DNA of 64,000 bases, taken from NCBI RefSeq assembly GCF_039729195.1, contig NZ_CP155796.1, positions 3,534,001 to 3,598,000 on the forward strand, given 5' to 3'. This DNA comes from Mycobacterium sp. DL. Its GTDB lineage: Bacteria > Actinomycetota > Actinomycetes > Mycobacteriales > Mycobacteriaceae. The position numbers and the translations under genes were made by a program. This document shows, piece by piece, positions 9,128-18,808 of this stretch. The notes beneath the pieces are model-generated. The model was not told the origin of the DNA. It made no database searches and saw nothing but the letters and a program-made list of their open reading frames with translations. The stretch's first letter is position 1. Each line of letters starts with the position of its first letter.

Positions 9128-10671
9128 CGGGTGCCCGGGGGTGGGACTTCCACGTCGATCAGGTACCGCGCGGCGATGTCGTCGACGCACGCATCGCCGT
9201 TGAAGGCCACGGTGTGCTGGGTTCCCTCGTAGGTCAGCAGGGTGCCGCCGAGTTGGCGGGCCAGATCCACGCCCGCCTGGTACGGCGTGGCCGGGTCGTT
9301 GGTCGTCGAGATCACCAGTACCGGCGGGAGCCCGGATGCCGTGATCTCGCGGGGACCGCTGGTCGGGGGCACCGGCCAGAACCCGCACGTCGACATCGGC
9401 GCGAATCCGGTGAACTCGCCGTAACTCATGAACGGGGCGGCCTCACGCAGGCGGCGGTCCTGCTCGACCAGCGTCGCGCGGTCGGTGATCGGCGGCTTGT
9501 CGACGCAGTTGATGGCGACCCGCGCGTCCGTCGAGTTGTTGTACTGACCTTCGGGGTTGCGGCCCATGTACAGGTCGGCGAGCGAGAGCATGGTGTCGCC
9601 CGAACCCTCGGTGATCTCGGTGAGCGCCTGCGTCAGGTGGCGCCACAGGTTGGGCGAGTACAGCGGCAGGATCGTTCCGACGATCGCGTCGTTGTAGCTC
9701 AGCCCGCGTGGGTCGTTGGTCTCCAGGGGCGTCTCCACCAGCGGGTTCACCAACGAGCGGTACACGTCGACGGCTTTGTCCGGGTCGGTTCCCAGCGGAC
9801 AGTTCGGGTCGGTGGCGCAGTCGGCGGCATAGTCGTCGAAGGCCTGCTGGAACGCGGCAGCCTGGCGGACGTCAGCCTCGACCGGATCGGCGTTGGGATC
9901 GATCGCCCCGTCGAGGATCATCGCGCGGACGTGCTCGGGGTAGGCCTCCGCGTAGCTCGTACCGATACGGGTGCCGTAGGAGTAGCCGAGATAGGTCAGC
10001 TTGTCGTCACCGAGTGCGACGCGCATCGCGTCGAGATCCTTGACCACACTGGCGGTTCCGATATTGGCCAGGAACTCCTTGCCCATCTTGTCCACACAGC
10101 GCTGGACGAACTCCTTGGTCTGGTTCTCGATGTGGGCCACACCTTCGGGCGTGTACTCCACGACGTTGTCGGCCCGCAGCCGGTCGTTGTCCGCGTCGCT
10201 GTTGCACCACAGCGTCGGCGTCGAGTTCGCCACCCCGCGCGGGTCGAAGCCGACGAGATCGAACCGCTGCCGTACCGATTCGGGCAGCGTGGTCGCCATC
10301 GACGCGGCGGCCTGGACCCCCGACTCGCCCGGTCCGCCGGGATTGATGACGAGCGAGCCGATCTTGTCGCCGGTGGCCTTGAACCGGATCATCGCGATCT
10401 GGGCGATTTCACTGTCCGGGCTGTCGGCGTTGTCCCAATTCACCGGCACCGACAGCATCCCGCATTCGGCGCCGGCGAGCGGCCGCGGCTGCTCCGACGC
10501 CCCGCCCTCACAGGACACCCACTGGATGGGCGCACCGGGCCGGGGCACCGAGATCAGGGCCCGACCCTCCACCACGTTGCTACAACCGGAGACCAACAAC
10601 ATCGCGGACGTGAGGAGTACGGCGGGTCGCATGACCCCCGTGTTGAGCTTCATGGCTCCACATGCTGCCAT
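9121..10671 (-). CDS. caeA: CaeA/Hip1-type lipoprotein serine hydrolase
   Basis: About 516 residues with a lipoprotein signal peptide (hydrophobic stretch ending LLVSGC, lipobox cysteine near residue 30). Alpha/beta-hydrolase motifs are VNPGGPGESG, nucleophile GYSYG (Ser about 229), acid STTNDPATP and catalytic His GTQHTVAF, with the TAP-like C-terminal domain ending PPPGTRC. In M. tuberculosis the orthologue Rv2224c (CaeA/Hip1) is a cell-envelope serine protease that processes GroEL2 and affects envelope integrity. Position just upstream of panB matches. Three in-frame ATGs (10671, 10653 and one about 20 nt further in) are possible starts and none has a strong ribosome-binding site. Confidence 0.9.
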   Translation of the reverse strand: MAACGAMKLNTGVMRPAVLLTSAMLLVSGCSNVVEGRALISVPRPGAPIQWVSCEGGASEQPRPLAGAECGMLSVPVNWDNADSPDSEIAQIAMIRFKATGDKIGSLVINPGGPGESGVQAAASMATTLPESVRQRFDLVGFDPRGVANSTPTLWCNSDADNDRLRADNVVEYTPEGVAHIENQTKEFVQRCVDKMGKEFLANIGTASVVKDLDAMRVALGDDKLTYLGYSYGTRIGTSYAEAYPEHVRAMILDGAIDPNADPVEADVRQAAAFQQAFDDYAADCATDPNCPLGTDPDKAVDVYRSLVNPLVETPLETNDPRGLSYNDAIVGTILPLYSPNLWRHLTQALTEITEGSGDTMLSLADLYMGRNPEGQYNNSTDARVAINCVDKPPITDRATLVEQDRRLREAAPFMSYGEFTGFAPMSTCGFWPVPPTSGPREITASGLPPVLVISTTNDPATPYQAGVDLARQLGGTLLTYEGTQHTVAFNGDACVDDIAARYLIDVEVPPPGTRC

Positions 10672-10718
10672 GAGGCCGCATCGTTGCTGGCGAGGCGGCT
10701 ATCGCGAGCCTGTTCCCG

Positions 10719-12110
10719 TCAGCGCGTCGCGCTCAGCAGTTCGTCGAGGGCCGGCTGGAAATCGTCGGCCATGTCCCACAGATCAGGCAGTAACTCCGGG
10801 CACGACACGATGCCTACATCGAGGGTGCCGTTGAGCGACATCACGGTGATGTTCAGGCCGGAGCCGTGGAAGATCGGCCCGAGCGGATACATCGCCTCCA
10901 CCTCGCAGCCCAGCATGTACAGCGGCATCTGCGGGCCGGGGACATTCGACAGCACCAGGTTGTGCACGGGTCGGGCGCCGCTGAGCCTGCTGCTCGCGTA
11001 GACCCGCATCGCCACCCCGAAAACCGCGGGTGCGGCGAACTGCGTCCAGTCCTGCAGCAGCGTGGCGCCTATTGCCGAACTATGTTGTTTGGCAACAGAG
11101 TTCGCATCCGCAATGGCTTTGAGCCGCTCAGCGGGATCCTCGATGCTGGTCTCCAGCCGGGAGAACATGCCCGAGACCTGGTTGCGGCCGGGCCGGTCGG
11201 ACTTGTCGTGCACCGACACCGGCACCATGGCGACAAGGGAGTTCTCCGGCAGTTCCCCCCGGTCGAGCAGGAACTTGCGCAGCACCCCGGCGACCAGCGC
11301 CATCACGACGTCGTTCACCTTCACCCCGAAGTGGCTCTTCACCTTCTTGATGTCGTCGAGGTCGAGTTGGGCGAACGCGATGTTGCGACGGCCGGTGACG
11401 TTGGCGTTGAAAGCTGTCTGCGGAGCGGCGAACGGCGGCGCCATCGAGTTCCCGTTGCGGGCACGCTTGGCAGTGTCGATGACGGTGGAGACGGTCATCG
11501 GCAGCACATTGGCGAACTTCAACGGCCGCATGGCGAACTTCACCGCGCCACCGACCGCGATCTCCATGTGGTTCACCCCTCCGGGCCCGTCGACCGGATC
11601 CGGTGGCGGCGCGTCGGGCTCGGTCGAACACAACTGCGACATCAGGTTCGCGCCGGTCACACCGTCGACGCTGGCGTGGTGCACCTTGGTCATCACCGCG
11701 ATCCGGCCGCCGTCGTGGGCATCGGTGCCGGCAACGTTCTCGATGACCCACATCTCCCACAGCGGGCGGGTGCGGTCCAGCGGCAGGGACGCGAGGTGTC
11801 CGCAGATCTCGGACAGTTCGTTGCGCCCACCCGGTGACGGCAACCCGATGCGGTGTAGGTGGCGGTCGACGTCGAAGTCCGGGTCGTCCACCCAGACCGG
11901 ATGGTCGAGGTTGAACCTGTTGTCGGCCAGCTTCTCCCGGAATTCGGGCATCGCCCTGATCCGCAGCCCCAGCCCGTCACGGAGCTTGTCGAAGGTGTAG
12001 CCGCCGGGCATCGTCGAGGTGTCGAGCTCCAGGATGGAGCACACGTGCAGCGGCTGCGCGGCGGTTTCGAGGTAGAGGAAACTGGCATCGAGACCGCTGA
12101 GCCTTTGCAT
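10719..12110 (-). CDS. WS/DGAT family wax ester synthase/diacylglycerol acyltransferase
   Basis: A 463-residue protein, the usual length for the family. The N-terminus MQRLSGLDASFLYLET is diagnostic, the acyltransferase motif HHASVDG lies near residue 145, and the conserved NVPGPQMPLYMLGCEV is in the C-terminal half. These enzymes transfer acyl groups from acyl-CoA to long-chain alcohols or diacylglycerol for storage lipid. It lies divergently from panB; the ~160-bp gap between them must hold both promoters. It is not part of the M. tuberculosis order here, so it is an accessory paralogue; which of the many mycobacterial Tgs proteins it equals is not clear. Confidence 0.9.
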   Translation of the reverse strand: MQRLSGLDASFLYLETAAQPLHVCSILELDTSTMPGGYTFDKLRDGLGLRIRAMPEFREKLADNRFNLDHPVWVDDPDFDVDRHLHRIGLPSPGGRNELSEICGHLASLPLDRTRPLWEMWVIENVAGTDAHDGGRIAVMTKVHHASVDGVTGANLMSQLCSTEPDAPPPDPVDGPGGVNHMEIAVGGAVKFAMRPLKFANVLPMTVSTVIDTAKRARNGNSMAPPFAAPQTAFNANVTGRRNIAFAQLDLDDIKKVKSHFGVKVNDVVMALVAGVLRKFLLDRGELPENSLVAMVPVSVHDKSDRPGRNQVSGMFSRLETSIEDPAERLKAIADANSVAKQHSSAIGATLLQDWTQFAAPAVFGVAMRVYASSRLSGARPVHNLVLSNVPGPQMPLYMLGCEVEAMYPLGPIFHGSGLNITVMSLNGTLDVGIVSCPELLPDLWDMADDFQPALDELLSATR

Positions 12111-12269
12111 GAGCCGATGTTAGGCGTGGTGAGCGCGGGTGTGAGCAAATCCACTTAACGCGGCGTTCAACTTCCGGTGACGGAGTGGCACACTTGGCGT
12201 GTCAGCGAAACCCGGGGACCATTTTCGGCCTCGAGGATTCGAACCGACCCACCCGATGAGGGGACAATG

Positions 12270-13118
12270 ATGTCCGAGCAGACCGTTTATGGTGCTGTCG
12301 CCGATTCCGAGACCGCCAAGCCGCGTGTGAAGGTCCGCACTCACCATCTGCACAAGTGGAAGGCCGAGGGCCACAAGTGGGCCATGCTGACGGCCTACGA
12401 CTACTCCACCGCCGCGGTGTTCGACGCGGCCGAGATCCCGGTGCTCCTGGTGGGCGATTCCGCCGCCAACGTGGTGTACGGCTACGACACCACCGTGCCG
12501 GTGACCATCGACGAATTGATTCCGCTGGTCCGTGGCGTAGTGCGCGGCGCGCCGCATGCCCTGGTCGTCGCCGACATGCCGTTCGGCAGCTACGAGGCCG
12601 GACCGACCCAGGCACTCGCCTCCGCGACGCGCTTCCTCAAGGAGGCCGGCGCACATGCCGTGAAGCTCGAGGGTGGCGAACGGGTGGCCGAGCAGATCGC
12701 CGTCCTCAGCGCGGCCGGCATCCCGGTGATGGCGCACATCGGCTTCACCCCCCAGAGCGTGAACGGACTCGGCGGCTTCCGCGTTCAGGGCCGCGGCGAC
12801 GCCGCAGAGCAGACTGTCCACGACGCCATCGCGGTTCAGGAAGCGGGCGCGTTCGCGATGGTGATGGAGATGGTCCCCGCCGAACTCGCCACCCAGATCA
12901 CCGGCAAGCTGACGATCCCCACCGTCGGTATCGGGGCGGGTCCGAACTGCGACGCGCAGGTTCTCGTCTGGCAGGACATGGCCGGCCTCACGTCGGGTAG
13001 GACCGCGAAGTTCGTCAAGCGTTTTGGTGCCGTAGGCGAAGAACTGCACCGCGCCGCGACGCAGTACGCCCAGGAAGTCGCCACCGGCGCCTTCCCTGCC
13101 GAGGAGCAGTCCTTCTAG
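12270..13118 (+). CDS. panB: 3-methyl-2-oxobutanoate hydroxymethyltransferase (PanB)
   Basis: A 282-residue protein that makes ketopantoate from alpha-ketoisovalerate and methylenetetrahydrofolate, the first step to pantothenate and CoA. The conserved PanB blocks are present: [26 protein letters not shown] near residue 40-65, [24 protein letters not shown] and [17 protein letters not shown]. The second of two adjacent ATGs is preferred because a GAGGGG ribosome-binding site ends 6 nt before it. Order caeA-panB-CYTH-rnpB agrees with the mycobacterial backbone, with lipid genes inserted. Confidence 0.96.
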   Translation: MSEQTVYGAVADSETAKPRVKVRTHHLHKWKAEGHKWAMLTAYDYSTAAVFDAAEIPVLLVGDSAANVVYGYDTTVPVTIDELIPLVRGVVRGAPHALVVADMPFGSYEAGPTQALASATRFLKEAGAHAVKLEGGERVAEQIAVLSAAGIPVMAHIGFTPQSVNGLGGFRVQGRGDAAEQTVHDAIAVQEAGAFAMVMEMVPAELATQITGKLTIPTVGIGAGPNCDAQVLVWQDMAGLTSGRTAKFVKRFGAVGEELHRAATQYAQEVATGAFPAEEQSF

Positions 13119-13127
13119 CGACTCCGG

Positions 13128-13907
13128 TCAGGCGAAGTCCGGCTTGCGTTTGGCCAGGAACGCGTCGACACCTTCGCGTCCGTCGTCGGTTTCGGCGCGC
13201 GCGGCGATGAGTCGTCCCTCCGCCTCCATCTGCTCCTCCAGACCGCTGGCGAAGGTGCCCAGCAGGAGTGCCTTCACCCCGCCGTTGGACCCGCCGGACG
13301 TCGAAGCCATCTGTGCGGCCAGTTGGTCGGCACGCGTGGCGAGTTGATCGTCGGCGACGACCTCGGTGACCAGCCCCCATCGCGACGCTTCGTCCGCGGA
13401 GAGGACGCGGTTGGTCAGCATCAGTTCCTTGGTCTTGGCGATCCCGATCAACCGGGGAAGGAAGTACGTTGCGCTGCCGTCGGGGCTGAGTCCGACCCGG
13501 GTGTAGGCCATCGTGAACGACGCCGACTGCGCGGCCAGTATCAGGTCGGCGGAGACCGCAAGGGAGAACCCCGCTCCGGCTGCGGTGCCGTTGACCGCGG
13601 CGATCACGACGGCGTCCATCCGCGCGAACGTCGAGATCGCGCGGTGCAGATCGTCGGCCACCCCCTTGAGGTGGCGTCCCCGGTGCGGTGCCGCCGCGAA
13701 GTCCTTGAGGTCACCGCCTGCACAGAAGAACCGTCCGGCGCCGGTGAGCACCACGACCTTGATCGCTGCGGTGTCGCAGCGCGCCGCGGCGTCGGCGAGT
13801 TCCCGAGTCATCGTGTCGTTAATGCCGTTTGCGGCGTCGGGCCGGTTCAGCACGATCCGGGCGACAGCACCGGCCTGCTCGAAGGTGATGGTCTGGTATT
13901 CGGTCAC
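13128..13907 (-). CDS. Enoyl-CoA hydratase/isomerase family protein
   Basis: About 259 residues from a GTG start (VTEYQTITF). The crotonase fold is clear: ARIVLNRPDAANGIN at the N-terminus, oxyanion-hole GAGRFFCAGGDLKDF near residue 55-70, then VNGTAAGAGFSLAVSADL and YTRVGLSPDGSATYFLPR. The second catalytic position (usually Glu in hydratases) falls in SPDGSATYF, where Asp replaces Glu, so isomerase or another activity is as likely as hydration. It is convergent with panB and lies downstream of the FadD gene, with which it may share a fatty-acid-degradation or modification role. Confidence 0.86.
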   Translation of the reverse strand: MTEYQTITFEQAGAVARIVLNRPDAANGINDTMTRELADAAARCDTAAIKVVVLTGAGRFFCAGGDLKDFAAAPHRGRHLKGVADDLHRAISTFARMDAVVIAAVNGTAAGAGFSLAVSADLILAAQSASFTMAYTRVGLSPDGSATYFLPRLIGIAKTKELMLTNRVLSADEASRWGLVTEVVADDQLATRADQLAAQMASTSGGSNGGVKALLLGTFASGLEEQMEAEGRLIAARAETDDGREGVDAFLAKRKPDFA

Positions 13908-13956
13908 AGTCGGTGACTGTATCGGCGTCACCCGAGCCGGCAGTGACCGACGGGGT

Positions 13957-15768
13957 TCAGAGCGCGCCGTCGAGATACTTCGTCCGGCACGCCCCGCGCG
14001 CCAGCTTTCCGCTCGTGGTTCGGGGAATGACCCCTGCGGCAACAAGTTTCACCTCAGCCACCGGCAGAGCGTGGACCCGTGACACCGCGGCGCGGATGGC
14101 CTCCTGAATCGGGGCCGCCTCGGCGCGACCCGCGCCGACCGCGCGTTCGGCGACGATGGCCACTTCCTCACGCCCCTTGCCGGGAACCGAGAATGCGGCG
14201 ACGAAACCCGTCCGCACGGCCTGGGACGCCCGGGCCACGGTCGCCTCCACGTCCTGCGGGTAGTGATTGCGGCCGTCGACGATGATGAGGTCCTTGATCC
14301 TGCCGGTGATGTACAGCTCGTCATCGAGGTAGACGCCGAGGTCACCGGTGCGCATCCACAGCGCGCTCTCGTCGCAGCCTTCGGCGTGACTGCCACGCGG
14401 CAGACGCGACTGGACCTTGTTCCGGAAGGTCAGCTCGGTGTCGTGCGGGCGACCCCAGTAGCCGCGGCCGACGTTGTCGCCATGCAACCAGATCTCACCG
14501 ACCCGGCCGTCGGCGAGCTCGCTGTCGCTGGCGGGGTCGACGATCACGGCCCATTGGCTTCGTGCGACCTTGCCGCAGGACACCTGCGCCGCCGCGTTCG
14601 GATGGTCGGGGGCCACCTGAACCGCACGTCCCTCACTGAGCTCGTCGCGGTCGAGATAGATCGCCGTCGGGCGGGTGTCGTGCGCGGTGGTGGAGATGAA
14701 CAGTGTCGCCTCGGCCATCCCGTAGGACGGTTTGATGGCCGCGGGGTTCAACCCGTAGGGCCCGAAGGCGGTGGCGAACTTCTCGATCGAGGAGATGCTC
14801 ACCGGCTCCGAACCGTTGATCAGACCCGCGACGTTGCTCAGGTCGAGCTCTTCACCGGGGCGCGGCAGACCGCGCTGGGCCGCGAGTTCGAACGCGAAGT
14901 TGGGTGCCGCGGCGAACGTCGGCAGATCGGACGACCCCAGTTCGCGCATCCACCGGTTGGGGCGGCGCACGAAGGCCAGCGGCGACATCAGGGTGATGTA
15001 TCCGCCCGCGAGTGCCGGGAACATGATCATCAGCAGGCCCATGTCGTGGAACAACGGCAACCAGCTGACGCTTCGGATGTTCTGGTCCAGTCCGACCGAC
15101 AGGATCATCTGAACGACGTTGGTGCACGCCGACCGGTGAGTGATCTCCACGCCTGCGGGAGCACGGGTCGACCCGGAGGTGTACTGCAGGTAGGCGATGG
15201 CATCGGTCTGCAGCGGTGCCGGAACGAAGCCGGTGCCGACAGCCTCGGGCACCGCGTCGATGGCGATCATGCGTGGGCGACGATCCCGCGGAAGGGTCCG
15301 CAGGAAGTCGCCGACAGACTTGGCGGCGGCGGTCGTTGTCAGGACCACCGTGGGCCGGGCGTCGGCCAGCACTGCTTCCAGCCGCTCGTTGTGGCCGGGT
15401 AGTTCGGGCGCGAACAGCGGTACCGCGATGGCGCCGGCCTGGATTGCGGCGAAGAAGCCGACGACGTAATCGACCCCCTGGGGAGCCAGGATCGCCACGC
15501 GGTCACCGGCATGGGTGACCTGCTTCAAGCGGGCACCGACCGCACGCAACCGTGCTCCCAACTGCCGCCAGGACAGCTCGATGGTGTTGTCACGATCGAA
15601 GTCGAGATATCGGTAGGCCGGGGTGTCACCCAGCTCGGCGACATTGCGGTCCAGAAACGACGTCAGTGTGACGCCCGCAGGGATCGCGATGTTGCCGTCA
15701 CGGTCGAGATAATCGTCGACCCTCAGTCGTGCCGGGCCATCGGCTACCAGGCCCATTTCCCGGTTCAT
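13957..15768 (-). CDS. FadD-type fatty acyl-AMP ligase
   Basis: A 603-residue adenylate-forming enzyme. The P-loop-like motif YTSGSTRAPAGVEITH is near residue 175-190, the A5-type motif PSYGMAEATLF near 345, the ATP-ribose motif WMRTGDLGVYLDDELYITGRIKD near 470-490, and the catalytic-lysine region RTTSGKLARG at the C-terminus. The pattern SWLPLFHDMGL and the inserted segment before the hinge are typical of the fatty acyl-AMP ligase (FAAL) branch, which loads acyl adenylates onto carrier proteins, rather than acyl-CoA synthetases. No PKS neighbour is present, so its partner must lie elsewhere. Confidence 0.88.
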   Translation of the reverse strand: MNREMGLVADGPARLRVDDYLDRDGNIAIPAGVTLTSFLDRNVAELGDTPAYRYLDFDRDNTIELSWRQLGARLRAVGARLKQVTHAGDRVAILAPQGVDYVVGFFAAIQAGAIAVPLFAPELPGHNERLEAVLADARPTVVLTTTAAAKSVGDFLRTLPRDRRPRMIAIDAVPEAVGTGFVPAPLQTDAIAYLQYTSGSTRAPAGVEITHRSACTNVVQMILSVGLDQNIRSVSWLPLFHDMGLLMIMFPALAGGYITLMSPLAFVRRPNRWMRELGSSDLPTFAAAPNFAFELAAQRGLPRPGEELDLSNVAGLINGSEPVSISSIEKFATAFGPYGLNPAAIKPSYGMAEATLFISTTAHDTRPTAIYLDRDELSEGRAVQVAPDHPNAAAQVSCGKVARSQWAVIVDPASDSELADGRVGEIWLHGDNVGRGYWGRPHDTELTFRNKVQSRLPRGSHAEGCDESALWMRTGDLGVYLDDELYITGRIKDLIIVDGRNHYPQDVEATVARASQAVRTGFVAAFSVPGKGREEVAIVAERAVGAGRAEAAPIQEAIRAAVSRVHALPVAEVKLVAAGVIPRTTSGKLARGACRTKYLDGAL

Positions 15769-15929
15769 AAGACGATCTTAAGAGCATGTGCCCCAAAACC
15801 GTGAACGCCCCGCCGCGAGGTGCCCTCACGTGTTCCGAGCCGACCGGCCCGACCCCGACTGCCGGTTCACGTGGATATGGCACTCTTGGCTTTCCCAGCC
15901 AATCGCTCCACTGCCCAGACAAGGGGACC

Positions 15930-17408
15930 ATGGCCGCCAAAACGCCCGAAACCTCCAGGTACACGGAGACCGAGCGCAAGTTCGAGGTGGTCGAATCCAC
16001 CGTGACACCCTCGTTCGACGGCCTGTCGTCCATCTCCCGCGCCGAGCGGTCTCCGTCACAACAGCTCGACGCTGTCTACTTCGACACACCGGGCCGCGAT
16101 CTTGCGCGGCACCGGATCACGTTGCGGCGGCGCACCGGCGGACCGGACGAGGGGTGGCACCTGAAGCTGCCTGCCGGGCCCGACACCCGCACCGAGGTGC
16201 GCGCGCCGTTGCAGGACGACGTACCGGAGAGCCTGCGCGACGTGGTGCTCGCGATCGTGCGTGACAACCCACTCGCCCCGGTGGCGCGGATCAGCACGTC
16301 CAGGACCGTGGAGATGCTCTACGGACCGGAGGGCTCCGCCGTCGCCGAGTTCTGCGACGACCAGGTCACCGCCAGCGCGGAGGGTGGCGACGAGCAGAGT
16401 TGGCGCGAATGGGAATTGGAGCTGGTCGAGGGAGGCGACACCGGGCTTCTCGATCGGCTGACCAATCGTCTGCTGGACGCCGGCGCGCTGCCGGCCGGGC
16501 ACGGGTCGAAACTCGCCCGGGTTCTGGCATCGAGCGAACCCGCCGCCGCCGTCCCCGAGGTCTCTGCCGATCCCCTGCACCGCGCGGTGGCCGAGCAGGT
16601 CGGGGAACTGCTCGAGTGGGACCGCGCCATGAGGTCGGATGTTTACGACTCGGTCCATCAGATGCGGGTGACGACCCGAAAGATCCGCAGCCTCCTGCAA
16701 TCTGCGGAGGGGTCGTTCGGAATCACCGACGACGAGTGGATCCTGGCGGAACTGCGCGAGCTCGCCGGCGTACTGGGCGTGGCACGAGACGCCGAGGTGC
16801 TCGCCGAGCGCTACGAGAACGCGCTCGACAACCTGCCGGAGTCCAACATCCGGGGCCCGGTGCGGGAGCGCCTGGTCGAAGGCGCCAAGAAGCGCTACCA
16901 GAACGGGTGGCGGCGGTCGCTGACCGCGGTGCGCTCACCCCGGTACTTCCGGTTGCTCGATGCACTCGAGGGGCTGGTGGCCGCTGAACCTCCGCCACCG
17001 CCGGCCGGCGACGACGCAGCGCAGACGACGCTCGACTCGGCCTACAAGCGGATCCGGAAGGCCGCCAAGGCTGCGCGCGCCGCGGTCGACGATCCCGAGG
17101 TCGACAGCGACGAGGCGCTTCACCGGATCCGGAAGCGCGCCAAGCAACTCCGCTACACCGCAGCGGCGACCGGCGCGTCCAAGGTGGCCGACCGGGCCAA
17201 GACGATCCAGAGCCTGCTGGGCGATCACCAGGACAGCGTCGTCAGCCGTTCCCACCTGAGTCGGCAGGCCGAGTTGGCGCACGCCGCCGGCGAGGACACC
17301 TTCACCTACGGACTGCTCTACCAGCAGGAGAACGACCTCGCGCTGCGATGCGAAGAGCAGATCGAGGACGCCCTCAAGGCGTTGGACAAGGCCGTCCGTA
17401 AGGCCTGA
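15930..17408 (+). CDS. CYTH and CHAD domain-containing protein
   Basis: About 492 residues from the ATG preceded by AAGGGG. The N-terminal CYTH domain has the ExExK-type signature TERKF near residue 13 and acidic/basic tunnel strands (YFDTPGRDLARHRITLRRR). The C-terminal CHAD domain is a helical domain rich in conserved basic residues and histidines (DSVHQMRVTTRKIRSLL near 235; EALHRIRKRAKQLRYT near 395). CYTH domains bind and hydrolyse triphosphates and CHAD domains bind polyphosphate, so a role in polyphosphate or triphosphate metabolism is likely. It occupies the Rv2226 position directly before rnpB, which is convergent. Confidence 0.92.
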   Translation: MAAKTPETSRYTETERKFEVVESTVTPSFDGLSSISRAERSPSQQLDAVYFDTPGRDLARHRITLRRRTGGPDEGWHLKLPAGPDTRTEVRAPLQDDVPESLRDVVLAIVRDNPLAPVARISTSRTVEMLYGPEGSAVAEFCDDQVTASAEGGDEQSWREWELELVEGGDTGLLDRLTNRLLDAGALPAGHGSKLARVLASSEPAAAVPEVSADPLHRAVAEQVGELLEWDRAMRSDVYDSVHQMRVTTRKIRSLLQSAEGSFGITDDEWILAELRELAGVLGVARDAEVLAERYENALDNLPESNIRGPVRERLVEGAKKRYQNGWRRSLTAVRSPRYFRLLDALEGLVAAEPPPPPAGDDAAQTTLDSAYKRIRKAAKAARAAVDDPEVDSDEALHRIRKRAKQLRYTAAATGASKVADRAKTIQSLLGDHQDSVVSRSHLSRQAELAHAAGEDTFTYGLLYQQENDLALRCEEQIEDALKALDKAVRKA

Positions 17409-17430
17409 TGCGCCGGGAGACCCCGGAGGG

Positions 17431-17831
<401 letters not shown>

Positions 17832-17904
17832 CTCTAACAACGTAATGGTTCGTGTGCCAAATCGGGTAACAGCGGCCCACTCGGGGTGGAGCCATACTTG
17901 AACC

Positions 17905-18360
17905 ATGACGCAGGCGCCCCCGGCCCGCTACCTGATGCGGGCCAAGGATCTGGTCGACGCCCACTACTCCGAGCCGATCACCATCGACGACCTTGCGGAT
18001 GCGGCCGGATTGTCGCGGGCACACTTCAGCCGGATGTTCACCCGGACCTTCGGCGAGTCTCCGCGGGCATATCTGCAGACTCGGCGTTTGGAACGCGCCG
18101 CGGCGCTGTTGCGCCACACCGACCGGTCGGTGGCCGACATCTGCGTGATGGTCGGGCTGCAGAGCGTCGGCTCTTTCACCACCAGCTTCGCTCGCGCCTA
18201 CGGCCTGCCGCCGGCCGCCTACCGGGCGTCACTACCACCGGCCGTAGTGCACGCCCGGATTCCGAACTGCATCCTCGCCCGGGACACGCGCCCGCGGGCG
18301 GACAGTCGCGCCGTCAAGACAGCACACGGGGAGAAGACGGACTCGACCACGCGACCGTAA
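17905..18360 (+). CDS. AraC-family transcriptional regulator (DNA-binding domain only)
   Basis: A 151-residue protein made almost entirely of the double helix-turn-helix AraC/XylS DNA-binding domain: ITIDDLADAAGLSRAHFSRMFTRTFGESPRAYLQTRRLERA then ICVMVGLQSVGSFTTSFARAYGLPPAAYRAS. There is no N-terminal ligand-binding domain, and the last ~40 residues are basic and low-complexity. Its stop lies 10 bp before the start of a VOC-family gene on the same strand. This AraC-VOC pairing is common, so it probably regulates that gene. Confidence 0.88.
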   Translation: MTQAPPARYLMRAKDLVDAHYSEPITIDDLADAAGLSRAHFSRMFTRTFGESPRAYLQTRRLERAAALLRHTDRSVADICVMVGLQSVGSFTTSFARAYGLPPAAYRASLPPAVVHARIPNCILARDTRPRADSRAVKTAHGEKTDSTTRP

Positions 18361-18370
18361 CGTCGGATCC

Positions 18371-18808
18371 ATGATGAAGATCGCAAGCACCCATCTGTGG
18401 GTCCATGACCAAGAAGTAGCGTTGAAATTCTGGACTGAGAAGGTCGGAATGGAAGTGCGTCAAGATGTTTCGCTTCCAGATGTGGACGGCATTTTCCGCT
18501 GGCTGACGGTCGGACCTCCCGGCCAGAACGATGTCTCGATCGTACTGATGGCGGTACCCGGGGAGCCGGTGATGGACGAGTCCACGAGGAAGCTGGTCCT
18601 CGATCTGACAGCCAAGGGCTTCGCCGGCACTGTCTTCCTGACGACCGAAGACTGTCGCGCCACATACGCCGAACTCACCTCTCGCGGCGTCGAGTTCACC
18701 GAGGAACCCCACGAGATGCCCTACGGCATCGACTGCGGATTCCGGGATCCCTCCGGCAACAGCGTGCGGCTCACCCAGTTGGCTGACGTACCAGCTACTT
18801 CCGGCTAG
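18371..18808 (+). CDS. VOC-family (glyoxalase/bleomycin-resistance fold) protein
   Basis: A 145-residue single-module vicinal-oxygen-chelate protein. It starts MKIASTHLWVHDQEVALKFWTEKVGMEV, which is the first beta-alpha-beta unit with a candidate metal-ligand His, and ends EMPYGIDCGFRDPSGNSVRLTQ, the second unit with an F-x-DP-x-GN motif. Families with this fold include glyoxalases, dioxygenases and antibiotic-binding proteins; the substrate is unknown. It is likely co-transcribed with the AraC-type regulator 10 bp upstream and its 3' end overlaps by 4 bp the convergent HNH gene. Confidence 0.85.
   Translation: MMKIASTHLWVHDQEVALKFWTEKVGMEVRQDVSLPDVDGIFRWLTVGPPGQNDVSIVLMAVPGEPVMDESTRKLVLDLTAKGFAGTVFLTTEDCRATYAELTSRGVEFTEEPHEMPYGIDCGFRDPSGNSVRLTQLADVPATSG

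Noticed and set aside
12120..13049. 309-codon frame antisense to panB
   Set aside because: Shadow of panB, low-complexity His/Gly/Arg composition.
14263..15402. 379-codon frame antisense to the FadD gene
   Set aside because: Shadow frame, no domain pattern.
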